From contig NZ_AYMU01000012.1 in NCBI RefSeq assembly GCF_000633395.1, positions 171,049 through 235,048 of the forward strand: DNA of 64,000 nucleotides, written 5' to 3'. This document shows, piece by piece, positions 9,673 through 18,196 of this stretch. Below the pieces are notes generated by a model. It was not told where the DNA came from and did no database searches. It saw nothing but the letters and a program-made list of their open reading frames with translations. The position numbers and the translations under genes were made by a program. How positions within the stretch are numbered: position 1 is the stretch's first letter; each line of letters begins with the position of its first letter. This stretch comes from Pseudomonas sp. PH1b. Lineage in GTDB: Bacteria; Pseudomonadota; Gammaproteobacteria; Pseudomonadales; Pseudomonadaceae.

Positions 9673-10332
9673 ATGATCGCAACCAGCAAAGAAGCCGTAG
9701 GCCTGGCCTACAGCCTGGAGGGCATGCTTCACGCCAAGCGCATGACCTGGGAAGCCATTGCGCAAATGGCCAGGCAGATCAAGCCGGGCATGCATGAATC
9801 CTGCGCCAGGGAAATGGGTCTTGAGGTGTTGCGGGAACTGGGCATGGAACGGATCTGGCACCCGCTGCTGATCCGTTTTGGCGCCAACACCTTGAAAACT
9901 TTCAAGCAGCGCTCCGATGGCGATCCGCAACTAGGGGAAAACGACCTGTTCTTCATCGACCTGGGGGTTGTCTGGGACCGCCACGAAGGCGATTGCGGCG
10001 CCACATTCGTCAGCGGTGACGACGCCGAGATGCACGCCTGCGCCGCCGCGGCCAAGAACCTGTTCGATCAGGTGCATGAGCAGTGGAAGACCCATCAGAT
10101 GGCCGGCCCGGAACTGTACCGCTATGCCGCAGAACAAGCCCGCGCCATGGGCTGGGTGCTCAACCTGGACATCAAGGGACATCGGGTCAGCGACTTCCCC
10201 CACGCCATTTATCGCGCCGGAGACCTGGGAGATTTCGCCGACTGCCCACAAGTGGGGCTGTGGATCCTGGAAATACAGATCGCCCATCCCACCCGCCCTT
10301 TTGGCGCCTTCTACGAAGACCTGCTGATCTGA
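9673..10332 (+). CDS. M24 family (pita-bread fold) metallopeptidase
   Basis: A 219-residue protein consisting of the M24 catalytic domain alone, without the N-terminal creatinase domain of Xaa-Pro dipeptidases. The expected metal ligands are in order: Asp in FFIDLGVVW, Asp in HEGDCGATF, His in the GHRVSDFPHA segment, Glu in WILEIQIAHP and Glu in AFYEDLL. It is the only plus-strand gene in this stretch, with fimV converging on it across a terminator. No strong ribosome site precedes the ATG. Substrate unknown; it could be an aminopeptidase or a non-peptidase M24 homologue. Confidence 0.8.
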   Translation: MIATSKEAVGLAYSLEGMLHAKRMTWEAIAQMARQIKPGMHESCAREMGLEVLRELGMERIWHPLLIRFGANTLKTFKQRSDGDPQLGENDLFFIDLGVVWDRHEGDCGATFVSGDDAEMHACAAAAKNLFDQVHEQWKTHQMAGPELYRYAAEQARAMGWVLNLDIKGHRVSDFPHAIYRAGDLGDFADCPQVGLWILEIQIAHPTRPFGAFYEDLLI

Positions 10333-10358
10333 GCAGCGCCTAGGTCAGCATCAACAAA

Positions 10359-10383
10359 AACGGCAGCCTCATCGGCTGCCGTT
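10359..10383. terminator. Bidirectional terminator between M24 peptidase and fimV
   Basis: A perfect 10-base-pair stem AACGGCAGCC/GGCTGCCGTT with a five-base loop between two convergent genes. A-rich and T-containing flanks fit use from both sides. Confidence 0.8.
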
Positions 10384-10404
10384 CTGTTCAAGCATCGAAT
10401 TGCT

Positions 10405-12987
10405 TCAAGCCAATCGCGCCAGCATTTCCTGCGCTTCGCTCTTCTGCCCTTCGCTGCCCTCGCTCAACACTTCACCCAGGATGTCCCGCGCGCCGTCGTT
10501 ATCACCCATATCGATGTAGGCCTGAGCCAGATCCAGCTTGGTGGCGACCTCATCACTGCCGGAAAGGAAGTCAAAATCCGCCTCTTCAGGTTCTGCCGCC
10601 GCATCTTCAGCGGTGAAGCTCGGCGCATCCAGCGGCTGATCAAGGCTCTGGGACAGGCGATCCAGCTCGGCGTTGACATCATCCAGCTCGGAAGCGAAAG
10701 CGTCCTTGGGCTCTGCAACCGCGTCCATCTCGTCCGCCAGGGACAGATCGAAGTCCGCCGACAGATCCAAGTCATCCAGGGCCGATTCGGTGACGGTTGG
10801 CACGTCGCCAGCCGGCAGGTCCTTGAGGTCATCTTCCAGGCTCAGCAGGAAGTCGTCGTCGCTCTGGGTCGCGGCAGGCAGGTCAGCCCCCAGATCCAGA
10901 TCGAAGTCTCCCAGGTCATCGAGGTTCTCCTCTGGCGCCGTCTGCTGCTCGAGCACCGAACCGAAGCTCAGGTCATCATCCAGCGGGAAGTCTTCCAGCT
11001 CGGGCTCAGACTCAGGTTCAGCCGCTACCACTGCCGGCGAAGCCACTTCCAGATCATCCAGGCTCAGATCGAAGTCGGCGTCCAGGCCTTCCATAGGCGC
11101 AGCAGGCTCGGGAGCCTGTGGCTCATCCAGCAACAGGTCCTTGACATACTGGGCGTCCAGCTCGGCAGCCACCGCCGCGGTAGCCAGGCCGGCCGCCGCT
11201 GCCACTGCAACCATTGCCGGGAAGCGACTTTTCAGTTCCTCGACCCGGGCATGGTTATCACCATTGGCCACCAATTGCCGCTCTTCAGCGACAAAAGCAC
11301 TGCGGTCCCCCTGATGCGCGTAGACCTCCATCAGCTTGAGACGCAGATCACTGCGCTGGGGCTCGAGCTTGACGGCCTCTTCAAGAATCGCCGCCGCCTG
11401 GTTCAGGCGGCCGCCATCGATGTGGTTCTGCGCCTGCCCCAAGACATCGGTTGCCCGCTCGACCGGCGCCGCAGGCACCGGCACGGGCTCCACCACCGGA
11501 GCTGGAGCTGGAGCTGGAGCTGGAGCTGGAGCTGGAGCTGGAGCGAGCTTGACGCTTGGCGGCGGAACTTCAAGGCCTTCGAAACTGCCTTCCGGCAGCT
11601 CCATGTCCTCGCTGAACTCATTTTCCTCGGACAATGCCCGAGCCATGCGCAGATGCTTTTCCGCCTCCTGCTGGGCCTTGCGCCGGCGCGCCCACAGCAG
11701 CAGCAACAACAGCACGACCAATACGCCGCCACCGCCCACCAGACCCAACAGGATCGGATTGCTCAGCAGATCGCCGTACTTGTCTTCGTCCGTCTTCGCA
11801 GCGGCCGCATCCGGCACCGCAGCGACAACGGGCTCAGCCACCGGGGCGGCAGGAGCCGCTGCAGGCGCTTCAGGCTTGGCCACCAGTTCCGCCGGCATCG
11901 CCGGAGCGGTTGGAGCCGCAGGAACAGCAGCCGAGCCATCGGCCTGCAGCTTGGCCAACTGGTTGTTTTTCAATTCGATCAGGCGCTGCAGCTTGTCCAG
12001 CTGGCTTTGCAGGTCCGCCATGCGCTCCTTGAGCTCGGCATTGTCGCGACGGGTCGCATCCAGGCTTTCCTGGGTCACTGCCAGCTTGTTGTTCAGCGCC
12101 TTGCTGTCACCCGCGGCCCCCTTGCCACGCGCTTTGCCGCTCTCCGCAGAGACCAGGCTGAGGTTGTCCTTGGCGTTGGCCTGCTTGGGCGCCTTGTCAG
12201 CACCCGCACGCCGGGTTGCATCCACTTGCTGCTGGCCGCGGGCACCGGAACGACGCCCCTGGCGCCAGGCGGCGTTTTGCGCGGCAACTTCGGCAATTGC
12301 CTTGGGCTGCGGCAGCGCGGTGCTCTGCACCACATCGGGCAGGCGCAGGACCTTGCCGGTCTTCAAGCGGTTGATGTTGCCATCGATGAAGGCATCCGGG
12401 TTCAGCGCCTGGATCGCCAGCATGGTCTGCTGGATCGAAGCACCATTACGGTTCTTCGCGGCGATTTCCCAGAGCGTGTCACGGGCCGAGGTGGTGTATT
12501 GCTCAGGCTTGCTGACCTTGCTTGCACCCGTCGCCGGGGCGCTGATCGCCGGGGCGGCTTGAGCCGCGGCGGCCGCCTGCGGGGAAAACTTCGAAGGATC
12601 CAGCAGCACACTGTAATCGCGCAGCAGACGGCCGTTGGGCCACATCACCTGCACCAGGAACTTGACCATCGGCTCCGACAGCGGCTGGCTCGAGGTCACC
12701 CGCAGCACACTCTTGCCGCCGGGATTGAGGATCGGGGTAAAACTCAAGTCGTTGAGGAAGGCCTGGCGATCGACGCCGGCCTTGGCGAACTCTTCTGCCG
12801 GGGCCAGGCTAGGCACCACCTCCGCAGCAGTAAGGTCCTTGATATCGAGCAATTCGATTTCTGCTACCAGAGGCTGGTTCAGACTCGACTTCAGGGTCAG
12901 CTCCCCGAGCCCAAGCGCCTGCGCCATACCGGAGGACAGCGCCGAGGCGGCCGCTATTGCTAACACCAGTTTGCGAACTTGAACCAT
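10405..12987 (-). CDS. fimV: Motility hub protein FimV
   Basis: Inner-membrane peptidoglycan-binding protein that in P. aeruginosa supports type IV pilus secretin assembly and polar cAMP/ChpA signalling. The start at MVQVRKLVLAIA has an AGGATGAGG site. There is a signal peptide (about 1-25, ending AQA), an N-terminal FimV domain, a LysM module (about 160-218), a coiled coil (about 310-350), a TM helix (about 408-430), then an acidic cytoplasmic region with an Ala-Pro run, TPR-like segments and the conserved C-terminal FimV domain (KLDLAQAYIDMGDNDGARDI). At 860 residues it is slightly shorter than the P. aeruginosa protein. Confidence 0.95.
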   Translation of the reverse strand: MVQVRKLVLAIAAASALSSGMAQALGLGELTLKSSLNQPLVAEIELLDIKDLTAAEVVPSLAPAEEFAKAGVDRQAFLNDLSFTPILNPGGKSVLRVTSSQPLSEPMVKFLVQVMWPNGRLLRDYSVLLDPSKFSPQAAAAAQAAPAISAPATGASKVSKPEQYTTSARDTLWEIAAKNRNGASIQQTMLAIQALNPDAFIDGNINRLKTGKVLRLPDVVQSTALPQPKAIAEVAAQNAAWRQGRRSGARGQQQVDATRRAGADKAPKQANAKDNLSLVSAESGKARGKGAAGDSKALNNKLAVTQESLDATRRDNAELKERMADLQSQLDKLQRLIELKNNQLAKLQADGSAAVPAAPTAPAMPAELVAKPEAPAAAPAAPVAEPVVAAVPDAAAAKTDEDKYGDLLSNPILLGLVGGGGVLVVLLLLLLWARRRKAQQEAEKHLRMARALSEENEFSEDMELPEGSFEGLEVPPPSVKLAPAPAPAPAPAPAPAPVVEPVPVPAAPVERATDVLGQAQNHIDGGRLNQAAAILEEAVKLEPQRSDLRLKLMEVYAHQGDRSAFVAEERQLVANGDNHARVEELKSRFPAMVAVAAAAGLATAAVAAELDAQYVKDLLLDEPQAPEPAAPMEGLDADFDLSLDDLEVASPAVVAAEPESEPELEDFPLDDDLSFGSVLEQQTAPEENLDDLGDFDLDLGADLPAATQSDDDFLLSLEDDLKDLPAGDVPTVTESALDDLDLSADFDLSLADEMDAVAEPKDAFASELDDVNAELDRLSQSLDQPLDAPSFTAEDAAAEPEEADFDFLSGSDEVATKLDLAQAYIDMGDNDGARDILGEVLSEGSEGQKSEAQEMLARLA
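11501..11542. repeat. Seven tandem GCTGGA hexamers inside fimV
   Basis: Seven perfect head-to-tail copies of a 6-base unit, encoding an (Ala-Pro)n run on the minus strand in the linker just after the FimV membrane helix. Gain or loss of a unit changes the linker by two residues without a frameshift. Confidence 0.95.
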
Positions 12988-13192
12988 AGCCTCATCCTTT
13001 GTTTGAACATTCCTCGGCCAGCGAGAAGGTTTTGTAGCGGCTGCCATAAGGCACTGCGCGGGGCCATGAACGACCACGACGCGCGACTATTTCCTGCATG
13101 CCCCGGGAGCACCTGACGGCCACTCACCTCCAGCAACTTGCCAAGCATAGCGCCCAGCTAGATTCATTCTGCAAATTGTTGCCAAGTATCTT

Positions 13193-14203
13193 TTACAGCT
13201 GGTCTTTTATCAACAATTCAGCCAACTGCACAGCGTTCAACGCCGCGCCTTTGCGGACGTTGTCCGAGGTCAGCCACAGATTCAGTTCCGTCGGATCATC
13301 GACACCGCCGCGAACCCGTCCCACATAGACTACGTCCTGGCCCACGGCGTCACCTACAGCCGTTGGATAATCCCCGGCTTCCACCAGCTCCAGGCCGGGA
13401 GCCGCCTCCAGTGCAGCATTCACGGCCGCCAGATCAACAGCGCTGGCTGACTGCAGAGTCACGCTATAGCTATCGCCAAAAAACACCGGCGCTTGAATGC
13501 AAGTGACAGAAATCTTTAATAAAGGTTGCCGCAGAACCTCGCGCAGCTCCCTGACCAGACGCTTTTCCAGCAGGGTATGACCCTGGGCATCGGGCGTACC
13601 AACCTGGGCCAACAGGTTGAAGGCCACCTGACGATCAAAGACCCGCGGCTCCAGCGGGCGCACATTCAGCAGCTCAGCGGTCTGCCGGGCCAGTTCGCTG
13701 ACGGCTTCGCGACCCTGGCTGGAAATCGCCAGGCTGGCGGTCAGGTTGACCCGCTGGATGTCCAGCAATCCCTGCAAAGGTGCAAGCACTACCGCCAGCG
13801 CGGTGGCCGAAGCACTGGGACTGCTCAATTGCACCGGCTTCTTCAGGCCTGCCAGAACCTCGGCATTGGCTTCAGGCACGACATTCGGCGCCTGGGCCGA
13901 AGGCAAGGCGCCCGACAGATCGATGACCGTGCAATTGGCCGCCGTGGCCCGCGAGGCAAAACTCAGGGTCACCGCCGGCCCCGCTGCGAAAAACACCAGC
14001 TGGACCTTGCTGAAATCGAACTCGTCGACCTCACGCACCCGGACATTCTTGCCGCGAAACGGCACCGAATGACCGGCCGACTCGCTGCTCGCCAACAGGT
14101 GCAGATTGCCAATGGGGAAATCACGCTCTTCGAGAATCTGCACCAGGGTTTCGCCGACCGTGCCGGTGGCACCGATCACGGCAATATCAAAGGACGGGGT
14201 CAT
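13193..14203 (-). CDS. Asd-like protein without catalytic cysteine (Usg type)
   Basis: A paralogue of aspartate-semialdehyde dehydrogenase, 336 residues, beside the true asd gene. The N-terminal nucleotide fold IAVIGATGTVGETLVQIL is intact. The position of the asd active-site GGNCT motif reads SSPSASATA, with no Cys, so dehydrogenase activity is unlikely. This matches what is known of E. coli Usg-1 and of PA3116, whose roles are unclear. I start at MTPSFDIAV because GAGG precedes that ATG. Confidence 0.88.
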   Translation of the reverse strand: MTPSFDIAVIGATGTVGETLVQILEERDFPIGNLHLLASSESAGHSVPFRGKNVRVREVDEFDFSKVQLVFFAAGPAVTLSFASRATAANCTVIDLSGALPSAQAPNVVPEANAEVLAGLKKPVQLSSPSASATALAVVLAPLQGLLDIQRVNLTASLAISSQGREAVSELARQTAELLNVRPLEPRVFDRQVAFNLLAQVGTPDAQGHTLLEKRLVRELREVLRQPLLKISVTCIQAPVFFGDSYSVTLQSASAVDLAAVNAALEAAPGLELVEAGDYPTAVGDAVGQDVVYVGRVRGGVDDPTELNLWLTSDNVRKGAALNAVQLAELLIKDQL

Positions 14204-14329
14204 GGTGCTTACCTCAGGTAGAACGGGGGAGCGGCACTTTACCCGGCACAGGGTGGCGAGGCAATTCATGGGGCCCTCGCAACGGCAGCGAGAACCGCCT
14301 CAGAAGCCACTGAGCCCCAGCGCGCCCAT

Positions 14330-14362
14330 AAAAAAACCCGCACCTGGCAGCAGGGGCGGGTT
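14330..14362 (-). terminator. Rho-independent terminator of asd
   Basis: On the minus strand AACCCGCCCCTG and CCAGGTGCGGGTT form a GC-rich hairpin with a small loop, followed by seven T residues, 20 bases past the asd stop. Confidence 0.88.
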
Positions 14363-14381
14363 CTTTCAGAGCCTCAGGCGA

Positions 14382-15494
14382 TCAACGCTCGAGCAGGATC
14401 CGCAGCATGCGGCGCAGCGGCTCGGCCGCGCCCCACAGCAGTTGGTCGCCCACGGTGAAGGCGCCAAGGAACTGCGAGCCCATGTTGAGCTTGCGCAGAC
14501 GGCCAACCGGCACGTTCAGGGTGCCGGTAACCTTGGTCGGGCTCAGCTCCTGCATGCTGATCTCGCGCTGGTTCGGCACCAGTTTGACCCAAGGGTTGTG
14601 CTGGCTGATCAGCCCTTCGATATCGGCGATCGGTACGTCCTTGTTGAGCTTGATGGTCAGCGCCTGGCTGTGGCAGCGCATGGCGCCGATACGCACGCAG
14701 ATGCCGTCCACCGGGATCGGGTTCTTGAAGCGACCGAGGATCTTGTTGGTCTCGGCCTGGGCCTTCCACTCTTCACGGCTCTGGCCGTTGGGCAGTTCCT
14801 TGTCGATCCACGGGATCAGGCTGCCGGCCAGCGGCACGCCGAAGTTCTCGGTCGGATAGGCATCGCTGCGCATGGCCTCGGCCACTTTGCGGTCGATGTC
14901 GAGGATGGCGCTGGCCGGGTTGGCCAGGTCATCGGCAACCGCAGCGTGGGTTGCGCCCATCTGCTTGATCAGCTCGCGCATGTTCTGCGCACCCGCGCCC
15001 GAGGCCGCCTGGTAGGTCATGGCGCTCATCCACTCCACCAGGCCGGCTTCGAACAGGCCGCCCAGGCCCATCAGCATCAGGCTGACGGTGCAGTTGCCGC
15101 CGATGTAGTTCTTGGTCCCGGCATCCAGCTGCTGATCGATGACCTTGCGATTCACCGGGTCGAGGATGATCACCGCGTCATCCTGCATGCGCAGGCTGGA
15201 AGCGGCGTCGATCCAGTAGCCCTGCCAGCCGGCTTCGCGCAGCTTGGGGAAGACTTCACTGGTGTAGTCGCCACCCTGGCAGGTCAGAATCACGTCGAGG
15301 GTTTTCAACTCTTCAATGCTGTAGGCATCCTTCAGCGGAGCAATGTCCTTGCCCACCGACGGCCCTTGGCCACCGACATTGGAAGTGCTGAAAAACACCG
15401 GTTCAATAAGATCGAAGTCCTGCTCTTCCAGCATCCGCTGCATGAGCACGGAACCGACCATACCGCGCCAACCGATCAGACCTACACGTTTCAT
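14382..15494 (-). CDS. asd: Aspartate-semialdehyde dehydrogenase
   Basis: Reduces aspartyl phosphate to the semialdehyde feeding lysine/DAP, threonine, methionine and isoleucine synthesis. It is 370 residues from MKRVGLIGWRGMVGSVLM. The active-site Cys is in GGNCTVSLMLMG, the substrate-binding segment QAASGAGAQNM follows, and the acid/base His is in RIGAMRCHSQAL. The length and the GWRGMVGSVL start are of the gammaproteobacterial Asd type. It lies between leuB and the usg-type paralogue. Confidence 0.97.
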   Translation of the reverse strand: MKRVGLIGWRGMVGSVLMQRMLEEQDFDLIEPVFFSTSNVGGQGPSVGKDIAPLKDAYSIEELKTLDVILTCQGGDYTSEVFPKLREAGWQGYWIDAASSLRMQDDAVIILDPVNRKVIDQQLDAGTKNYIGGNCTVSLMLMGLGGLFEAGLVEWMSAMTYQAASGAGAQNMRELIKQMGATHAAVADDLANPASAILDIDRKVAEAMRSDAYPTENFGVPLAGSLIPWIDKELPNGQSREEWKAQAETNKILGRFKNPIPVDGICVRIGAMRCHSQALTIKLNKDVPIADIEGLISQHNPWVKLVPNQREISMQELSPTKVTGTLNVPVGRLRKLNMGSQFLGAFTVGDQLLWGAAEPLRRMLRILLER

Positions 15495-15548
15495 CGCAAC
15501 TACACCTATACAAAAGTGGGCCACTGTCTGTGCAGTGGGCCGCAAAGA

Positions 15549-16631
15549 TTACAGATTCCGCAGCGCGGCGACTACTGCATCGCCCATTTCCTGCGTACCG
15601 ACTTTGGTGCAACCTGCCGACCAGATGTCACCGGTGCGCAAGCCTTGATCCAGCACCCGGCTCACGGCCTGCTCGATGGCGTCCGCCGCCTCGTTCAGGT
15701 TGAAGCTGTAGCGCAGCATCATCGACACCGAGAGGATGGTCGCCAAGGGGTTGGCAATGCCCTGCCCGGCAATGTCCGGCGCCGAGCCGTGGCAAGGCTC
15801 GTACATGCCCTTGTTGTTGGCATCCAGGGAGGCCGAGGGCAGCATGCCGATGGAACCGGTGAGCATCGAGGCTTCGTCGGACAGGATGTCGCCGAACATA
15901 TTGTCGGTCACCATCACGTCGAACTGCTTTGGGGCGCGGACCAGTTGCATGGCGGCGTTGTCGACGTACATATGGCTCAGTTCGACATCCGGGTAGTCCT
16001 TGGCCACCTCCTCGACCACTTCGCGCCACAGCTGGCTGGAGGCCAGGACATTGGCCTTGTCCACCGAGCAGAGCTTCTTGCCGCGCACCCGCGCCATGTC
16101 GAAGCCGACCCGGGCGATGCGACGGATCTCGCTCTCGCTGTATGGCAGGGTGTCGTAGGACTGGCGCTCGCCGTTTTCCAGCTCGCGGGTGCCGCGGGGC
16201 GCACCGAAGTAGATGCCGCCGGTCAGCTCGCGAACGATGAGGATGTCCAGGCCGGAGACAATTTCCGGCTTCAGGCTCGAGGCATCCGCCAGTTGCGGGT
16301 AGAGAATTGCCGGGCGCAGGTTGCCGAACAGGCCCAATTGCGCACGGATCTTCAACAGGCCGCGCTCAGGACGGATGTCACGTTCGATCTTGTCCCATTT
16401 CGGACCACCCACAGCCCCCAGCAGCACCGCGTCGGCGGCACGAGCGCGCTCCAGGGTCTCATCGGCCAGCGGCACGCCGTGCTTGTCGATGGCGGCGCCG
16501 CCGATCACGTCGTGGCTCAGCTCGAAGCCCAGGCGGTACTTGTCATTGGCCAGTTCCAGCACCTTGACCGCCTCGGCCATGATTTCCGGGCCGATACCGT
16601 CGCCAGGGAGAATCAGAATCTGTTTGCTCAT
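15549..16631 (-). CDS. leuB: 3-isopropylmalate dehydrogenase
   Basis: NAD-dependent oxidative decarboxylase of leucine synthesis, 360 residues. Diagnostic segments are ILPGDGIGPEIM at the N-terminus, LLGAVGGPKWD, RELTGGIYFG, and the metal/substrate site near DNMFGDILSDEAS and GSAPDIAGQGIANP. It is downstream of leuC-leuD-methyltransferase on the same strand and probably in one transcript. Confidence 0.97.
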   Translation of the reverse strand: MSKQILILPGDGIGPEIMAEAVKVLELANDKYRLGFELSHDVIGGAAIDKHGVPLADETLERARAADAVLLGAVGGPKWDKIERDIRPERGLLKIRAQLGLFGNLRPAILYPQLADASSLKPEIVSGLDILIVRELTGGIYFGAPRGTRELENGERQSYDTLPYSESEIRRIARVGFDMARVRGKKLCSVDKANVLASSQLWREVVEEVAKDYPDVELSHMYVDNAAMQLVRAPKQFDVMVTDNMFGDILSDEASMLTGSIGMLPSASLDANNKGMYEPCHGSAPDIAGQGIANPLATILSVSMMLRYSFNLNEAADAIEQAVSRVLDQGLRTGDIWSAGCTKVGTQEMGDAVVAALRNL

Positions 16632-16682
16632 GGGTTCCTCATTTACTCTGTCGGCACGCCCGCAGGCGTACCCGGAAAAATT

Positions 16683-17447
16683 CTATCGTTCGGCCCACAG
16701 CACCAGTACATCTGTACTGAACGAACCATCGGCCTCGATCTCAAAATATTCGCGCACTTCATTGCCCATGGCCTGCTGCAGCTCGCGGATCGCCGCACGC
16801 ATGACCTGGGGCGTACGCATGCGTTCGACCCAGGAGCTGTACTCCAGGCGCAGGCGCTGACGAGCGGTGCTGCGCGTGTGCAAACCGGCCTCACTGACCT
16901 GGCGCAACCACTCCCCTGCCGAATAATCGCGCACATGGCTGGTATCACGCAGCACTTCCACGCTCTGCAGGTAAGTGTCGAACAGCGGACTGCCCGGCGA
17001 CAAGACATCGATGAACGCCGCCACGCCACCCGGTTTCAATACCCGGCGCACCTCGCGCAGGGCCAGGCCCAGGTCGCTCCAGTGGTGAGCCGAATAACGG
17101 CTGAACACGAAGTCGAACTCGCCATCGGCGAACGGCAAGCGTTCGGCGGCGCCATGCCGGGTGCTGATATTACCCAGATTGCGCTCAGCCGCTGCACTGG
17201 CCACCACATCAAGCATCTGCGGCGAAAGGTCATAGGCCACCACCTCCCTGACCAGCGGTGCGACATGAAAGCTCACATGCCCAGCGCCACAGCCCAGGTC
17301 CAGCACTCGCGCATCGCCGCGCTGCGCAACCTCGGCCTGTAGCAGGGCGAACTCGACACCTTGAGCGTGCACCGCACTGCTCAGGTAGGCCGAAGCCTGC
17401 TCGCCGAATTGCGTCTGTACCACTTGGCTATGGGCCTTGCTGGTCAT
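16683..17447 (-). CDS. SAM-dependent class I methyltransferase within the leu cluster
   Basis: A 254-residue Rossmann methyltransferase of the UbiE/methyltransf_11 type. The SAM-binding motif VLDLGCGAGHVS is near residues 49-60, VVAYDLSPQML follows as motif II, and LKPGGVAAFIDV is the post-motif. The start MTSKAHSQVV is preceded by AAAGGA at good spacing. It sits between leuD and leuB, a place where P. aeruginosa also has one extra gene. The substrate is unknown. Confidence 0.85.
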   Translation of the reverse strand: MTSKAHSQVVQTQFGEQASAYLSSAVHAQGVEFALLQAEVAQRGDARVLDLGCGAGHVSFHVAPLVREVVAYDLSPQMLDVVASAAAERNLGNISTRHGAAERLPFADGEFDFVFSRYSAHHWSDLGLALREVRRVLKPGGVAAFIDVLSPGSPLFDTYLQSVEVLRDTSHVRDYSAGEWLRQVSEAGLHTRSTARQRLRLEYSSWVERMRTPQVMRAAIRELQQAMGNEVREYFEIEADGSFSTDVLVLWAER

Positions 17448-17540
17448 GATGCGGTCCTTTTGATCAGGGAAAAACAGCATTCACCGGCCAGCCGCCAGCT
17501 GCACCGATCGGCAGCCAGCGGCCAGCAGGCAGACAGTCAC

Positions 17541-18185
17541 TCAGGCGTCGCGGAACAACCAGGGCTGGCTGGCGCGATGCTTGGCCTCAAAGGCGGCGAT
17601 GGCATCACCGTCCTGTAGGGTCAGGCCGATGTCGTCGAGGCCGTTGAGCAGGCAATGCTTGCGGAACGCGTCGATCTCGAACGTCAGCACCTTGCCGTCA
17701 GGACGGGTCACGGTCTGCGCCTCAAGGTCGATGCGCAACTGGTAGCCCGGGGTGCCTTCCACCTGCTGGAACAGCTCGTCGACCTCCTCGTCGCTCAAGA
17801 TGATCGGCAGCAGGCCGTTCTTGAAGCTGTTGTTGAAGAAGATGTCGGCATAGCTCGGCGCGATGATGCTGCGAAAACCGTACTCTTCCAACGCCCAGGG
17901 CGCGTGTTCGCGGCTGGAGCCGCAACCGAAGTTTTCCCGCGCCAGCAACACGCTGGCGCCCTGGTAACGCTCGGCGTTGAGCACGAAGTCCTTGTTCAGC
18001 GGACGCTTGGAGTTGTCCTGGTACGGTTGCCCCACATCCAGGTAGCGCCACTCGTCGAACAGGTTGGGGCCAAAGCCGGTGCGCTTGATCGACTTGAGGA
18101 ACTGCTTGGGGATGATCTGATCGGTGTCGACGTTGGCACGATCCAAGGGCGCGACCAAACCAGTGTGCTGGGTGAAAGCTTTCAT
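17541..18185 (-). CDS. leuD: 3-isopropylmalate dehydratase small subunit
   Basis: Swivel-domain subunit that completes the isopropylmalate isomerase with LeuC. The 214-residue protein begins MKAFTQHTGLVAPLDRANVD, and has the conserved FGCGSSREHAPWAL segment and IIAPSYADIFFNN. It lies 11 bases after leuC. Confidence 0.97.
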   Translation of the reverse strand: MKAFTQHTGLVAPLDRANVDTDQIIPKQFLKSIKRTGFGPNLFDEWRYLDVGQPYQDNSKRPLNKDFVLNAERYQGASVLLARENFGCGSSREHAPWALEEYGFRSIIAPSYADIFFNNSFKNGLLPIILSDEEVDELFQQVEGTPGYQLRIDLEAQTVTRPDGKVLTFEIDAFRKHCLLNGLDDIGLTLQDGDAIAAFEAKHRASQPWLFRDA

Positions 18186-18196
18186 GCTGCGCTCCT

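Noticed and set aside
11251..12963. A plus-strand open frame of 570 codons with a Trp-Ser run
   Set aside because: Antisense to fimV; the Trp-Ser run is just the GCTGGA repeat read on the other strand.
14106..17342. A plus-strand open frame of 1078 codons
   Set aside because: It lies antisense to usg, asd, leuB and the methyltransferase, has no recognisable domain, and reflects third-position GC bias of the real minus-strand genes.
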